Shown piece by piece: positions 47,337 through 61,600 of a DNA stretch of 64,000 nucleotides (within the stretch, counting starts at the first letter, position 1; every line of letters begins with the position of its first letter). Location: contig OX393550.1 of NCBI GenBank assembly GCA_947650365.1, forward strand, positions 116,366,237 to 116,430,236, in the 5' to 3' direction. The notes under the pieces were generated by a model. That model was not told where the DNA came from. It saw only the letters and a program-made list of their open reading frames with translations, and searched no databases. Position numbers and translations under genes: made by a program. This DNA is from Chamaelirium japonicum. Taxonomy: Eukaryota; Streptophyta; Magnoliopsida; Liliales; Melanthiaceae.

Positions 47337-47348
47337 TGGTATCAGAGC
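47337..47348 (+). other. Copia primer-binding site (initiator Met tRNA)
   Basis: TGGTATCAGAGC, complementary to the 3' end of initiator tRNA-Met, two bases after the 5' LTR. Confidence 0.95.
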
Positions 47349-49179
47349 TACGCTAGTGGTGTGCGTTTCATGTTTTTCATAAAACCGTCTTGTACGCGCA
47401 TGAATAATATGTACCGCCATCGGGGTTCTACAAGTAGATCATGCATAGTATATTTTGTATGTTCTATGAATCATTCTTGCAGGACGCCGCTTCTAAAATT
47501 ATTCTGGATATGTGATTGCTTGCTACCGGGGGTCGGACCCCGTGTTAGCGATTTTGTCTGGATGTTTTTTCTTCTGTGTGTGGATAGATTTTAGAGCCAT
47601 AGTCGGGCAAGAGGTGAAGATTTACCACCTTGATTCCCAGGCTTTTTGCTAGGTTTGTTTTCCTTTTCGTTCTAGGAAATTGTGTACGAGCGAGCACTTG
47701 CTCGAAACGTACTAGAGCTTTTTCGGTTACAGATTAAAGAGGAGGACTTGCCGTGGAGATCCACCACCGGAAGGACGAGCGGAACCTTGGAGGACGATGG
47801 CGATCCGGCGAAGCGTACACGATGACGGCAAAGGGCATAAAGTGTCAGGAGATCGTATACAGAGGCTTGCACCGGATCGAGGAGCCTTGCGAAGGAGACA
47901 GAGAGCCTGCGCTGTGCCAGTCAGGTTCAGGGGTCGGACCATGAACATGTTTCAGTTGTCTGCTTGTTTCTTTCAGTAGTTCTTTATATTTCTGTAGAGA
48001 ACCCCGATGCGATAATTTGATTATCTGTGTTAGAGGGATGCCCTTTCCCCTCGGGTCCTAGCGACCTTATTAGGATAGGATTCCACTAGTGACGCCTATT
48101 ATTTAATTGACCCTTGATGATAGCATGAATTCCTCACATTTGGTTATGCCCCCATTAGGTCAACACCCGATTAGTCAGGTGTGCCTATTTGGCAAGCATC
48201 GAAACTTAGAATGAGTTGGAATTCTACTATGACATCATTCGTCAAATTTATAAGCGAGGCGCCATGGTAGTGGAAAACCTTTCCTGTCAGTCTGACCTTA
48301 GGCTAGGCTCCAGAGCATTACCGTGATAGTCAAGTTTGCGGAGCATCGATGTTCTTGGGATATGTAATGTGACCCTTGAGTGGAGAAATCCACTTGAGGC
48401 AGGGACTATGATATTCCAAGATCGATTAATGCTTCACGAAAGGCTTGAAACGCTAGTGGGAGCACGGTATGACCAGGGTCTAGTGTATAGGTTGTCGTGA
48501 TCTTAGTGTACACTCATACTTGCATTAAATAACCCTCAAATTTAATAAGGGATGTAAGAGAGGACTTTTAAAGATCCCCTGGCCTCCACGGCCAATCACT
48601 TCATGCTCGGGTGGGAGGGCATAACTCACAACCCCCTCGGGTGAGAGTTGTGTTTTTCCATGCCAAGTTACTTAGTGATCTCCCTCGGGATATGGCGGTT
48701 ACGGCGCCAAGGGTTCAGGCTTTACTCACCCTCGTGGGGGCCGTTAGAACTTCCGTTCCATAATTGCCTAGGCTCGTGGTTAAGCATCCGAAGTACACGT
48801 GAGGTATTCGTTGCGAAGACAATGGTGATCACATGGTACTGGCCAAAAGATAATCATGGTTCATCAAAGTCCTTAGTTGGCAGATTTGGATAGGGTCAAG
48901 TGAAAGACCCGTGTAAGCGGATGACCTGCACACTGCCCCCTCGGACAGGTGCAGCCTATTCCGAGATCTTACATACATGGTTAATTAATCCATAGAGGTG
49001 TCTTCGCTGTGAGGGTAGCGCTGACATTTGGATATAATTAGCTTATTTTAAAATTCCATAAAATAAGTTATTTTGCATTCGTTTTCATTCAACCATATGA
49101 TTCCCCTATCCGTTATCCCATAAGAGAACCAGTTATCGGGTCTCTAACTATGTAGAGCGGAAGCGCTATCTCTAGCTTA

Positions 49180-49690
49180 TGCTTAGGGTAGTAAACGTAC
49201 ATTGGTTTCCAATCTAAATATCCCTGTATTAGACCTAACGGGTCCAGATATCACTAGGGCACTAACTAGGGCATATGACGACTAGCAAGAGTCTAAGGAG
49301 ATGTGCAAGTGCTATGTTATAGTAGACTTGCGGACAACTCTTTAGAAGCGAGTCAGAGATATGCCGGGTCTTCTCTAATAAAGTTTTACTTGCATAAGAT
49401 GTCTGCTAGGCGAAGTCGGTAGACTCATCGCTTATCCACCAAGATACTTGTCGGTACTGAGATGTCTGAGGGTATGTTTGTTCGGGAGCACATACTTGAG
49501 TTCCAGATCGAACTAGATTCCAAAGACATAGTACCAGATGACGAGGTGGTGGAAGACGTCTGTCTTGCATCCTTGTCTGGAACCTCGAAGGCGTTGTTAG
49601 AGACTTTAGCTTTAACAAGCTAGAGATGATAAACGCAGAACTTCTAAGGAGATTTCTAAGAGACAAAGGATGGGATCAAGATTAAAGGCA
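49180..49690 (+). pseudogene. Copia gag relic
   Basis: One frame keeps a recognisable gag stretch (MSEGMFVREHILEFQIELDS, then VVEDVCLASLSGT), followed in another frame by NKLEMINAELLRRF. Stops and frame changes break it. A weak CFGEYRGYLK-like remnant near 49835 may be the zinc knuckle, with cysteines lost. Confidence 0.7.
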
Positions 49691-50449
49691 AAGCCTTTAG
49701 TGCTTAACCTAGGTCTTCTTTAGAAGAACCTAAGGGAGTAACATATAAGAGATCGAAAACTATTCTAGTGCAGAAACTAGCTAGTGTGGACTCCTTAGTA
49801 TGGTAACGCTAAGGGCGGAAGTGTTTTTGTTTTGGCGAGTATAGGGGGTATTTGAAGATTAAGTATGGCCTCAGGATGTTAGGAGTTGAGTCGCTATCTA
49901 GTATCAGTTCTTATGCTTCTTGGAATGTAGACTTCGGGTCTACAGAGATTCAAGGAAAGCAGAAGGTTACTTTATAATGAAGTAATCCTAACATAGGTAC
50001 TGATGCCATAAGCCGCTGCGGAAGCTGTTAGATATGATTGTCTTAGTTTTTTCGAAACACGGATTTTGATTTTTAGAGATATAGTTCTGTTTTCTCTTAG
50101 GTAAATGAAGTTTTTAGTTTTAGACAACACCGTATGTGTGTATCTTAAACTAAAAAGATAGCTTCAGTACTAGAGGAATAGATCAGAATAATCTCTTTAA
50201 ATTTAATCTTAATTCGGAAATAGATTTCATGACAGCTGCAGCGTCAAATTTAAATTCATCTAAATCCTTCGGAGAATCTATCCCATTTGTGATCCCTCTG
50301 ATTTAGATATTTTGCCTCAGATAAATTCAGAGGTGACAGAAGGCCGAGTTTCTGTTCACAGAATCATCGGAGATCCTTCTAACCTATGAGTGTAATCTGG
50401 AAGGCAGAATAACTAAAAGGGCCATGAAGGTATGGGAGTTAGTTAATTT

Positions 50450-51060
50450 TGACGTCTATGGTTCCAAGAGCGTCCAGACGATAGAAGTCTCTTCGATTTA
50501 ATCGAGGGAATGAGAACCTATCGGATGGGTTCCATAGGATCCTGAAGGAGCATGGGATTATCTCCCAGTTAAATGCTCCTAGGATGAAACGTCAGAATGA
50601 AGTCTCCGAGAGAAAGAATCGGACCTTGTTTGACATGGTCCGTAGTATGATGAATATTGCCAAATGTACTACCCACCCTTTGGTGGGGTTGTACCTTAAA
50701 ACAGTAGCTTATATCTGAAACTCTCTCTCATCTAGATCAGTGCCTCAGACCTATAGAGAGCTATGGTCTAAGCGAAAGCTGACACTATAGAGTCTCGAGA
50801 TATAGGGTTGTCCTGCATTTGTGCAAAAGGACAAGAGGGATGAGATGGAGATGTAGTTCCAGGTATATCTGTTTGTAGGTTACCCTTAGGAGGCATAAGG
50901 TGGACTGTTCTATGATCTTGAGGTTTGGAAGGTAATCGTTTCTACGAATACCATCTACCTAGACCAGGATTATATTATAGACCATAAGTTTGCCGGTAAG
51001 GTAGTTCTGGGTGAACTACTGGGTACTGGTAGAGAGTGCGCATCTGAAAACGTAGTGGGA
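50450..51060 (+). pseudogene. Copia integrase relic
   Basis: Copia integrase blocks in order are LKEHGIISQLNAP, NEVSERKNRTLFDMVRSMM and, further on, GCPAFVQ and FVGYP. In-frame stops interrupt it several times. The order before RT is diagnostic for Copia. Confidence 0.85.
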
Positions 51061-51479
51061 GTAGATGATACAAGAAACTAGTATACCAGACACTGTAGAA
51101 ACAATTCACTTTTGTACCACCACCACTTCGTCGTTGTGGGACCATCAGAGCTCCTGAAAGATATTATGGAGAAACTTCAATAGTTAATCCAGAGTTTCAG
51201 GAGGATGATCCCTAGAGCTACGAAAAAGTAGTGGGAGCTTCCTTTGTACCACCACCACCTCGTCGTTGTGGGACCATCAGAGCTCCTGAAAGATACTATG
51301 GAGAAACTTTGATAGTTAATCCAGAGTTTCAGGAGGATGATCCCTAGAGCTACGAAGAAGTAGTGGGAGCTTCCGACAGCTCTGACTAACAAAAGACCAT
51401 GAAGGCAAGCTTGCATCAATGTCCCTTGGAACAGTCTTGACACTTATAGCACTATCGCCCTTCAGGGTGTAGAAGGTTT

Positions 51480-52110
51480 ATAAGAAGAGCACCCGGTTAA
51501 GACTTAAGTAGCTAGATTAGTTACCAAAGGAGAAGGGATTGACTATGTCAAAACCATCTCACTGGTAGCTATGCCTAAGTCTATAACGGATCCTCTTAAT
51601 CCATCACAGCCCATTATAGTTGGGAGATCTAGTTGATGGATATCAAGACAGTTATTCCTTAACGGGAATTTGAAAATGACATATGGATGATGTAGCCTCA
51701 GGCTTTGTGTCAGTAGGTTAGGAAGATATGGAATGCAAGTTGCAACGGTCCATTTATGGACTGATGCAAGCATACAGAATGGAATGTCTATTTTGATCAA
51801 GGGAATCCGCTCACATGGATTTGATCAGAATAAGAATAAACCAAGTTGGTACAAGAAAAGTGAAATAGCTACATGGGTGTACTTAGTATTTTACGTTAAT
51901 AATATTCTACTGATTAAAAATGATGTAAGAATATTGTTTACGGTAAATGTTTGTAGTCATCATAATTCGATGTGAAAGACCCTAGTGAGGTGAGTTATGC
52001 TCTGGGAATCAAGGTAACTCGAGATAACCAGAGCAAGGTTCTCTTGCTGTCACAGGCTACGCATGAAGATAAGATTCTAGCCAGATTCGTTTTACGAGGC
52101 TAGATATCTA
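51480..52110 (+). pseudogene. Copia reverse transcriptase relic
   Basis: RSIYGL (near 51747), SHGFDQNKNKPSWYKK and LVFYVNNILLIKND are visible. The catalytic YVDD is replaced by YVNN, so it would be inactive even without the stops. The following KDPSEVSYALGIKVTRD block continues the RT C-terminus. Confidence 0.88.
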
Positions 52111-52339
52111 TTGCGCAGCAGGATACATGGGTCGGTTTCAGTCGAACCCGGGTCTAAATCACCGGACCGATATAAAGGATATACTCAGGAATCCTCATTA
52201 AGTAAGGATTATGAGTTAGCTTGCACTTCACAGGTCCTGATATCGATTGGACGTACAAGGTCTGACTTTGGTGTCAGATATGTGTTTCAGAGAATCGATT
52301 TCAGGGATTATTTTTATCTTGGGATTAGAAGCGGTAGTT

Positions 52340-52660
52340 GGTAGAGTATGAAGCAAGAGTGAATCACAGACTCTACCACAGAGGCTTAGCACGTTGTTGC
52401 GTGCGAGGTAGTATATCAGGTGGTAAGTCTTAGAAAGTTCTTAGAGAACTTGGGACACGTACCAGAGGCTCAGTTATCTGTTGTTGTAAACAAAAGAGCG
52501 GTAAGTAAGGTCCAAGGAGACTAGGCACCGCCATGAGGGGAAACCCATCAAGTACAAACTCTACTTGATCTGACAGTTATAGGAGGAAATGCAAGTAGCG
52601 GTACTGAGGTGGAATCTACAGACAATGTTGTTAATTCCTTTAGGGAATTCCTGCAAAGGC
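52340..52660 (+). pseudogene. Copia RNase H relic
   Basis: The TDSTTEA motif, LRKFLENLG and a terminal KVQGD stretch lie in Copia order with stops, ending 60 bp before the polypurine tract. Confidence 0.85.
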
Positions 52661-52716
52661 TTTTGGGCAGCATGTAGAAGCTACAGAGCTCAACACCGTT
52701 ATTCCTCGTTAGACCT

Positions 52717-52726
52717 AGTGGGAGAT
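52717..52726 (+). other. Copia polypurine tract
   Basis: AGTGGGAGAT immediately before the 3' LTR TGTTAG. The complement ATCTCCCACT is at 57634-57643 for element 2. Confidence 0.85.
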
Positions 52727-55054
52727 TGTTAGAATTGGTGAGGTCTACAGCTCGTAAAACCTATAGTTTAGCTATGTATGGTTGATAGTATAGGAATGCA
52801 TATTGGTACGTACCTTAGTACGTGTTCTGATTACAGAACAGAGAGCCATGGCTACATGGTAATCCTCTTGAGTCGGAGACTTAAGGGACTGGTCCCATGT
52901 AACCTAAATACGTTCGCAGCTCTGATTAGGGTTGGTCGCCCTATCAGGATAAGCTGTTGGGATGACAGAGCGTGGGTGTCTCCACCACGGTCATTACCAG
53001 GCACAGTGTCTGTGGCCGAACGGAATCAACATGGTGCACAGATCGATGAGCAGACATCGGTGCACTAAACTGTGTTTCTGCTTAGGGTAAAACGGTCATA
53101 AACCCTAAGGAACCATGTCTGGTGGACTAACCAGTTGTGTGGTGCTTTGGCAAACCAATGTGTGAGGATCCGGATGCAGTGATCCAAAACCACGGTGTAC
53201 TGGGTTACCCGGCTGGCGTTGCATCAGTATGTCACTCCTGCAGGCTATCCACACCCCTAACGGGAGGTGCATTCCTTGGTCTGACCTACGTCGTATTAAA
53301 CCCTGGCCAGGTAGTCATCAGTTGGACTGGTGACGGATCCGGTTGCTCGAAAGAGTAATCGGAGATACGATATATATGGTCAACCTGAAAGGAACTGAGT
53401 CATATGAGCACTCGAGTCTGACGGTATTCTCCACCGCTCGAGTTGCATCATGGCACCAGTGGAGGGACAGCGAGTTTACCATACTAAGCGGAGAGTAGGG
53501 GTATGAGGGAGAACATAGTAAGTCTGGGGGAATTGGAGTGCAGCCTGCGTCGCACTCTGGGTGGCTACGTAGGTTAACTCGGACTCAGAGGATCAATGGT
53601 ACACTCGGGTAGTATGTCGATCGAGTCTGAGTTGGAAGCCATGAACCCTGGTCCCTGAAGGTTCTACCTTATCGACATTATGTATGGTTCTTATACCATC
53701 TCATCGAAACACAGAACGTAGTTAGAGGAAGCGAGAAGTCCAAGCCTACGCTCCGTGAGTGCTTCGCACTAGTGCACGGTAGATGCGCAGCTACGTGTGT
53801 GCACTAAGGGGAAACCCTAGGTTAGTGCAGAGACGCATGTAGCAATTCCTTGTCATAAGTGGACTTTGCCACATGGGTGCGATGCACCGGGATATGTTGT
53901 TAGTTGACTAGTTGACTTCACTAGGGGCACCCTACGGGAACCTCAGAGAATAGTGAAATCACTGGTGCACTTCACTTATGTGTGCCTTGCAAAGTCTCGT
54001 ACACGAGGAACGGCCAACTAGTGACATAAGGGCGTTTTGGTCATACCATGCGCCACTATGCACTAGGGGGGCCGGCCCTAAGTGTTGAGAGACTGGTCAA
54101 GGCCGGCCCTATTAGTTTCAGGAGGTTGTTGCCTCCGATGAAAGGGTCGGTCATGAGGCGCAGAAAATGGGCTGGTTTGACCGTTTTCGAAAACAAGGAA
54201 AAGATAGAGATAAAAGAAGAGATATATAGGGAGAGGTTTGAATCAGTCAATCCTATCCGCTAGGCTTATCCGTAAGGATAAGGCCGACCCTATATAAGGC
54301 ATAGGGAGAGAGGGGGGGACGAAATTAATGAGCCATGCAAGCCCTAGGGCCGGCCCAAGCCATGGGGGAAACCCTAGCCACCCCCTCTCCTCTCTTCGTA
54401 TCTCCTCTCTTGTCTCTCTCTCCCTCGCTTGCGCCATTGGATGGCGACTCGTCTTCCTCACGTGGTGTTTCGTAGAAGGAGAAGGCTCGTCGTATGGAGG
54501 CACTCAGAGATCCATCGACGAGGTGCCGTGCATCGTGTGAGATCGGGTGAACTAGAAGGCGTCTCCCGCAACCTTTTGCTGTCCAGAATCTGCACAGAAA
54601 ATTAGCGTTGTTTCTGTGATTTCGGGAGCTACAGAAGTCCAAACGACGTTAAACTTGTTGCAAAAGTTGCATCTCGAAGTTGGTTACATGCAGTCCAAAT
54701 TTCAGCCTAATCAGAGTTCGGAGCAAAAAGTTATCATCGTCGCACCAAAGCTATGTCGAGCAGATCCGTAGCTCGACTCCATCAACAAAGAAGAAATTTG
54801 TCGCGGTGAAAGATTCCGCACGCAGGTATGATCTCTAACAAGTAGATCTAACATAATTAGAACATGTATACATGCTAGATTGTTCTTTCGCGTTAGATCG
54901 TCGTTAGGGGTTCGCGTAGTTGCCATGCTAGATTCATACACGCATATGTAGATCGTTTCGATGAAAATTTTGATATATAACGCACACCGCCTACGGTCCT
55001 CGGACCTTCACTTTGCTTCCGCTGCGGGCCTCTACCATGGATTTATTTCCAACA
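52727..55054 (+). repeat. Copia element 1, 3' LTR
   Basis: It is close in sequence to the 5' LTR with scattered substitutions, giving a moderate age. It ends at TTATTTCCAACA, followed by the CGAGG target copy. Confidence 0.95.
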
Positions 55055-55299
55055 CGAGGTTCTCAATGGCCGTCCCGAACGACCTTGAGATCATCGGGGT
55101 AGTGCGCTATCTAAAGGACTTTAAACATGATCGGGGTCATTCGCATTCACATGCCATGATAGGAAGCATCCCGAGGTGATCTAAGGGGACCTGCATGGGC
55201 GACCACCCATTTAGGCGACCTAAAAATCTCTTAGTAATCCCTCAAAGATTGACAACTTGGTAAGGTCGCAAAATAGAAATACGAAAGCCACTACGTCGA
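55055..55299. other. 245-bp spacer between the two Copia elements
   Basis: It contains the CGAGG target copy of element 1 (55055-55059) and ends in GTCGA, the probable target copy of element 2. It looks like host/Gypsy flank (continuation of the remnant before 45005 is likely). No feature is recognised. Confidence 0.75.
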
Positions 55300-57633
55300 T
55301 GTTGGAAATAAATCCATGGTAGAGGCCCGCAGCGGAAGCAAAGAGAAGGTCCAAAGACCGTGAGCGGTGTGCGTTACATATCAAAATTTTCATCGAAACG
55401 ATCTACATATGAGTGTATGAATCTAGCATGGCAACTACGCGAACCCCTAACGACGATCTAACACGAAAGAACAATCTAGCATGTATGCATATTCTATCTA
55501 TGTTAGATCTACATGTTATAGATCATACATGCGTGCGGATTCTTTCACCGCGATAAGTTTCTTCTTTGTCGATGGAGACGGGCTCGGATCTGCTCGATAT
55601 ATCTTTGGTACGATGGCCATAAATTTTTGGTCCGAACTTTGATTGGGCTGAACTTTGGACTACAGGTAGCCAACTTTGAGACGCAACTTTTGCAACAAGT
55701 TTCACCTCGTTTGAACTTCTGTAGCTCCCAGAATTGCAAAAACAATATTGATTTTTTGTACAGATTCTGGACAGCAAAAGGTTGCGGGAGATGCCCTTCT
55801 AGTTCACCCGATCTCACACGATGCACGGCACCTTATCGATGGATCTCTGAGTGCCTCCATCCGATGAGCCTTCTCCTTCTACGAAACACCACGCGAGGAA
55901 GACGAGTCGCCATCCAATGGCGCAAGCGAGGGAGAGAGAGATGAGAAATGAGAAGAGAAGAGAGAAGAGGGGGGCGGCTAGGGTTTCCCCATGGCTTGGG
56001 CCGGCCCTAGGGCTTGCATCATGCATTAGACGACCCCCCCCCCCCTCTCCCCTTTACCTTATATAGGGCCGGCCTATCCATATGGATAGGGATAATACGG
56101 ATAAGGTTGACTGATTCAAATATTTTCCCTATATATCTCTTCTTTATCTCTATCTTTTCCTTGGTTTTGAAAACGGTCAAAACTAAGCCATTTTCTGCGC
56201 CTCATGACCGGCCCTTTCATAGGAGGCAATAACCTCCTGAAACCAATGGGGCCGACTTTGACCAGTCTCTTAACACTTAGGGCCGACCCCCCTAGTACAT
56301 AGTGACGCATGGTATGACCAAAACGCCCTTATGTCACTAGTTGGTCGTTCCTCATGTACGAGACTTTGCAAGGAACACATAAGTGAAGTGCACCAGTGAT
56401 TTCACTATTCTCTGAGGTTCCCGTAGGGTGCCCCTAGTGAAGTCAACTAGTCAACTCGCAACATGTCCCGGTGCATCGCACCCATATGGCAAAGTCCACT
56501 TATGACAAGGAATTACTACATGTGTCTCTACACTAACCTAGGGTTTCCCCTTAGTACACACACGTAGCTACGCATCTACCGTGCACTAGTGCAAAGCACT
56601 CACGGAGCGTATGCTTGGACTTCTCGCTTCCTCTAACTGCGTTCTATGTTTCGATGAGATGGTATAAGAACCGTACATAATGTCGATAAGGTGGAACCTT
56701 CAAGGACCAGGGTTCATGGCTTTCAACTTAGACTCGATCGACACACTACCCGAGTGTACCATCGATCCTCTGAGTCCGAGTTAACCTGCGTAGCCACCCA
56801 GAGTGCGACGTAGGCTACACTCCAATTCCCCCGGACTTACTATGTTCTCCCTCATACCCCTACTCTCCGCTTAGTATGGTAAACTCGTTGTCCCTCCATC
56901 TGGTGCCATGACGCAACTCGAGCGGTGGAGAATACCGTCAGACTCGAGTGCTCATATGACTCAGTTCCTTCCAGGTTGACCACATACATCGTACCTCCGA
57001 TTACTCTTCCGAGCAACCGGATCCGTCACCAGTCCAACTAATGACCACCTGGCCAGGGTTTAATACGACGTAGGTCAGACCAAGGAACGCACCTCCTGTT
57101 AGGGGTGTGGATAGCCTGCAGGAGTGACATGCTGATGCAATACCAGCCGGGTAACCCAGTACACCGTGGTTTTGGATCACTGCATCTGGATCCTCACACA
57201 TTGGTGCGCCAAAGAATCACACAACTGGTTAGTCCACCACACATGGTTCCTCAGGGTTTAGGACCGTTTTACCCTAAGCAGAAACACGGTTTAGTGCACC
57301 GGTGTCTGCTCACCGATCTGTGCACTGTGTTGGTTTTGTTCGGCTATAGACAATGTGCCTGGTAATGACCGTGGTGGAGACACCCACACTCTGTCATCCT
57401 AACAGCTTATCCGGATAGGGCGACTAACCCTAATCAGAGCTGCGAACGTATTTAGGTTACATGGGACCAGTTCCTTGAGTCTCCCACTCAAGTGGATTAC
57501 CATGTAGCCATGGCTCTCTGTTCTGTAATCAGAACACGTACTAAGGTACGTACCAATATGCAATCATATACTATCAACCATACATAGCTAAACTATAGGT
57601 TTTTACGAGCTGTAGACCTTACCAATTCTAACA
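55300..57633 (-). repeat. Copia element 2, 3' LTR
   Basis: It is inverted relative to the element 1 LTRs and aligns along its whole length. It differs from them more than they differ from each other, as expected for separate insertions. Confidence 0.94.
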
Positions 57634-58389
57634 ATCTCCCACTAGGTCTAACGAAGAATCACGGTGTTGAGCTCTGTAGCTTCTACATGCTGCCCAAAAG
57701 CCTTTGCAGGAATTCCCTAAAGGAATTGGCAACATTGTCTGTAGATTCCACCTCAGTACTGCTACTTGCATTTTCTCCTATAACTGTCAAATTAAGTGGA
57801 GTTTGTACTTGATGGGTTTCCCTTCATTGTGGTGCCTAGTCTCCTTGGACCTTACTTACCGCTCTTCTGTTTACAACAACAGATAACTGAGCCTCTGGTA
57901 TGTGTCCCAAGTTCTCTAAGAACTTTCTAAGACTTACCACCTGATATACTACCTCGCACGCAACAACATGCTAAGCCACTGTGGTAGAGTTTGTGATGCA
58001 CTCTTCCTTCACACTCTACCAACTACCGCTTCTAATCCCAAGATAAAAATAATCCCTGAAATCGATTCTCTGGAATATACATCTGACACCAAAGTCAGAT
58101 CCTGTGTGTCCAATCGATATCAGGACCTGTGAAGTGCAAGGTAACTCACAATCCTTACTTAATAAGGATTTTTGAGTATACCCTTCACTTTAGTCCAGTG
58201 ATTGGACCCAGGTTCTTCTGAAACCGACCCTTGAATCCTGCTGCGCAATAGATATCTAGCCCCGTTAGACGAATCTGGCTAGAATCTTATCTTCATGCGT
58301 AGCCTGTGACAGCAAGAGAACCTTGCTCTGGTTATCTCGAGTTACCTTGATTCCAAGAGCATAACTCACCTTACTAGGGTCTTTCACAT

Positions 58390-58660
58390 CGAATTGTGAT
58401 GACTATAAACCTTTACCGTAAACAATATTCATACGTCATTTTCAATCAGTAGAATATCGTTAACGTAAAGTACTAAATACACCCTTGTAGCTATTTCACC
58501 TTTCTTGTACCAACTTGGTTTATCTTTATTCTGATCAAATCCGTGTGAGTGGATTCCCTTGATCAAAATAGACATTTCATCCTAGATATTTGCATCAGTC
58601 CATAAATGGATCGTTGCAACTTGCATTCCATATCTTCCTGACCTAGTGACACAAACCTGG
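58390..58660 (-). pseudogene. Copia RT relic of element 2
   Basis: The minus-strand frame retains HGFDQNKDKPSWYKK and the catalytic block as YVND instead of YVDD. A stop follows shortly after. The change at the Asp pair differs from that in element 1 (YVNN). Confidence 0.8.
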
Positions 58661-61600
58661 GACTGCATCATCCATATGTCCTTTCTAAATTCCCATTATG
58701 AAATAACTGTCTTGACATCCATCAACCAGATCTTCCAACTATAATGGGCTGCGATGGATTAAGAGGATCCGAAATAGACTTAGGCATAGCTACCAGTGAG
58801 ATTGTTTTGACATAGTCAATCCCTTCTCCTTTGGTAACTAATCTAGCTACTTAAGTCTTAACCGGGTGCTCTTCTTATACACCTCCTACACCCTGAAGGG
58901 TAATAGTGTTATAAGTGTCAAGACTGTTCCAAGGGACATTGATATAAATTTGCCTCCATAGTCTTTTGTCAGTTAGAGCTGTCGGAAGCTCCCACTACTT
59001 CTTCGTAGCTCTAGGGATCATCCTCCTAAAACTCTGGATTAACTATCGAAGTTTCTCCATAGTATCTTTCAGGAGCTCTGATGGTCCCACAACGACGGGT
59101 GGTGGTGGTACAAAAATGAATTGTTTCTACAGTGTCTGGTATACTAGTTTCTTGTATCATCTACTCCCACTACGTTTTTCAGATGCGCACTCTCTACCAG
59201 TACCAGTAGTTCACCCAGAACTACCTTACTGATAAACTTATGGTCTATAATATAATCTTGGTCTAGGTAGATGGTGTTCATAGAAACGATTACCTTCCAA
59301 ACCTCAATATCATACAACAGTCCACCTTATACCTCCTAAGGGTAACCTACAAACAGATATAACTAGAACTATATCTCCATCTCATCCCTCTTGTCCTTTT
59401 ACACAAGTGCAGGACAACCCCATATCTCGAGACACTATAGTGTCAGCTTTCGCTTAGACCATAGCTCTCTATAGGTCTGAGGCACTGATCTAGATGAGAG
59501 ATAGTTTCAGATATAAGCTACTGTTTAAAGGTACAACCCCACCAAAGGTGGGTAGTACACTTGGCAATATTCATCATATTACGGACCATGTCAAACAGAG
59601 TCCGATTCCTTCTCTCGGAGACTATATTCTGACGTGTCATCCTTGGAGCATTTAACTGGGAGATAATCCCATACACCCTCAGGATCCTATGGAACCCATC
59701 CGATAGGTTCTTGTTCCTTCGATTAAATCGAAGAGACTCCTATTGTCTGGACGCTCTTAGAACCATAGACGTCAAAAATAACTAACACCAATACCTTAGC
59801 GGCCCTTTTAGTTATTCTGCCTTCCAGATAATACTCATAGGTTAGAAGGATCTCCGATGAATCTGTGAACAGAAACTCGACCTTCTTTTATCTCTGAATT
59901 TATCTAAGGCAGAATATCTAAATCAGAGGGGTCACAAATGGGATAGCTTCTCCGAAGAATTTAGATGAATTTCAATTAGATGCTACAGCTATCATGAAAT
60001 CTATTTCTGAATTAGGATTAAATATAATGAGAATTTTCTGATCTATTCCTCTAACTATGAAGCTATCAATTCAGTTTAAGATACACACCTACGGTGCTGT
60101 CTAAAACTAAAAACTTCATTTACCAAGGAGGAAACAGAACTATATCTCTAAAAATCAAAATCTGTGTTTCGAAAAAACTAAGACAATCATATCTAACAGC
60201 TTCCGCAGCAGCTTATGGCATCAGTACCTATGTTAGGATTACTTCACTATAAAGTGGCCTTCTACTTTCCTTGAATCTCTGTAGACACGAAGTCTATATT
60301 CTAAGAAGCATAAGAATTGCTACTAGATAGCGACTCAACTCCTAACATTCTGAGGCCATACACTATCTTCAAATATCCCCTATACTTGCCACAACGAAAA
60401 CTCTTCCGTCCTTGGCGTCACTAGACTTAGGAGTCCACACTAGTTTCTGCACTAGAATAGTTCTCAATCTCTGATAAGTTACTCCTTTAGGTTCTTCTAA
60501 AGAAGACCTAGGTTAAGCATTAAAGGCATTGCCTTGAATCTTGATCCCATCCTTTATCTCTTGGAAATCTCCTTAGAAGTTCTACGTTTATCATCTCTAG
60601 CTTGTTAAAGCTAAAGTCTCTGACAACGCCTTCGAAGGTTCAAGACAAGGATGCAAGACAGACGTCTTCCACCACCTCGTCATCTGGTACCATGTCTTTG
60701 GAATCTAGTTCGTTCTGGAACTCAAAGATGTGTTCCCGAACAAGCATACCCACTGACATCTCGGTACCGAAAAGTATCTTGGTGGATAAGCGATAAGTCT
60801 ACCAACTTCGCCTAACAGACATCTAATGTAAGTGAAACTTTATTTGAGAAAACCCGGTATATCTCTAACTTGCTTCTAAGGAGTTGTCCGCAAGTCTGCT
60901 ATGACACAGAACTTGCACATCTCCTCAGACTCTCGCTAGTTGTCATATGCCCTAGTCAGTGCCCTAGTGATATCTGGACCCATTAGGTCTAGTACAGGGA
61001 TATTTAGATTACATGTCAATGTACATTTAATACCCTAAGCATAAGCTAAAAATAGCGCTTCCGCTCTATGTAGTTAGAGACCTGATAACTTGTTCTCTTA
61101 TGGGATAGCGGATAGGGGAACTATATGGTTGAATGAAAAAAAAATACATAAAAACTTATTTTATGGATTTTTGAAACAAGCTAATTATATCCAAATGTCA
61201 GCGCTACCCTCACAGTGAAGACACCTCTATGGATTAATTTAATCATGTATGTAATATCTCGGAATCGACTACACCTATCCTAGGGGGCATCATGCAGCGT
61301 CAATCCGGTCACACTAGCCTTTCCTTGACCCTATCCAAATCTGCCAACTAAGGGCTTTGATGGACCATGGTTGTCCTTTTGGCCAGTACCACGTGATCCC
61401 CATTGTCTGAGCAACAAATGCCTCATGTCCACTTCGGATGCTTACCCATAAGTCTAAGCAATTACGACACGGGAGTTCATGCGGCTCCCACTAGGGTAGG
61501 AAAAAAGTCCTTCTCTCCTGGCCCCGTAACTACCATATCCTATAGGAGACCGCTAAGTTATCTGGTATGGAAAAACATAACCCTCACCCTAGGGGGTATC

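Larger units (their letters stand above)
45005..55054 (+). mobile_element. Full-length but decayed Copia retrotransposon (element 1)
   Basis: LTRs at 45005-47334 (2330 bp) and 52727-55054 (2328 bp) start TGTTAGAATTGG and end AACA. A perfect 5-bp target duplication CGAGG flanks the element (45000-45004 and 55055-55059). The primer site TGGTATCAGAGC (47337-47348) and polypurine tract AGTGGGAGAT (52717-52726) are intact. The internal 5.4 kb has a non-coding leader of about 1.8 kb, then gag, integrase, RT and RNase H relics in Copia order, all broken by stops. Long LTRs plus a long leader recall BARE/Angela-type Copia elements; this lineage call is tentative. Confidence 0.96.
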
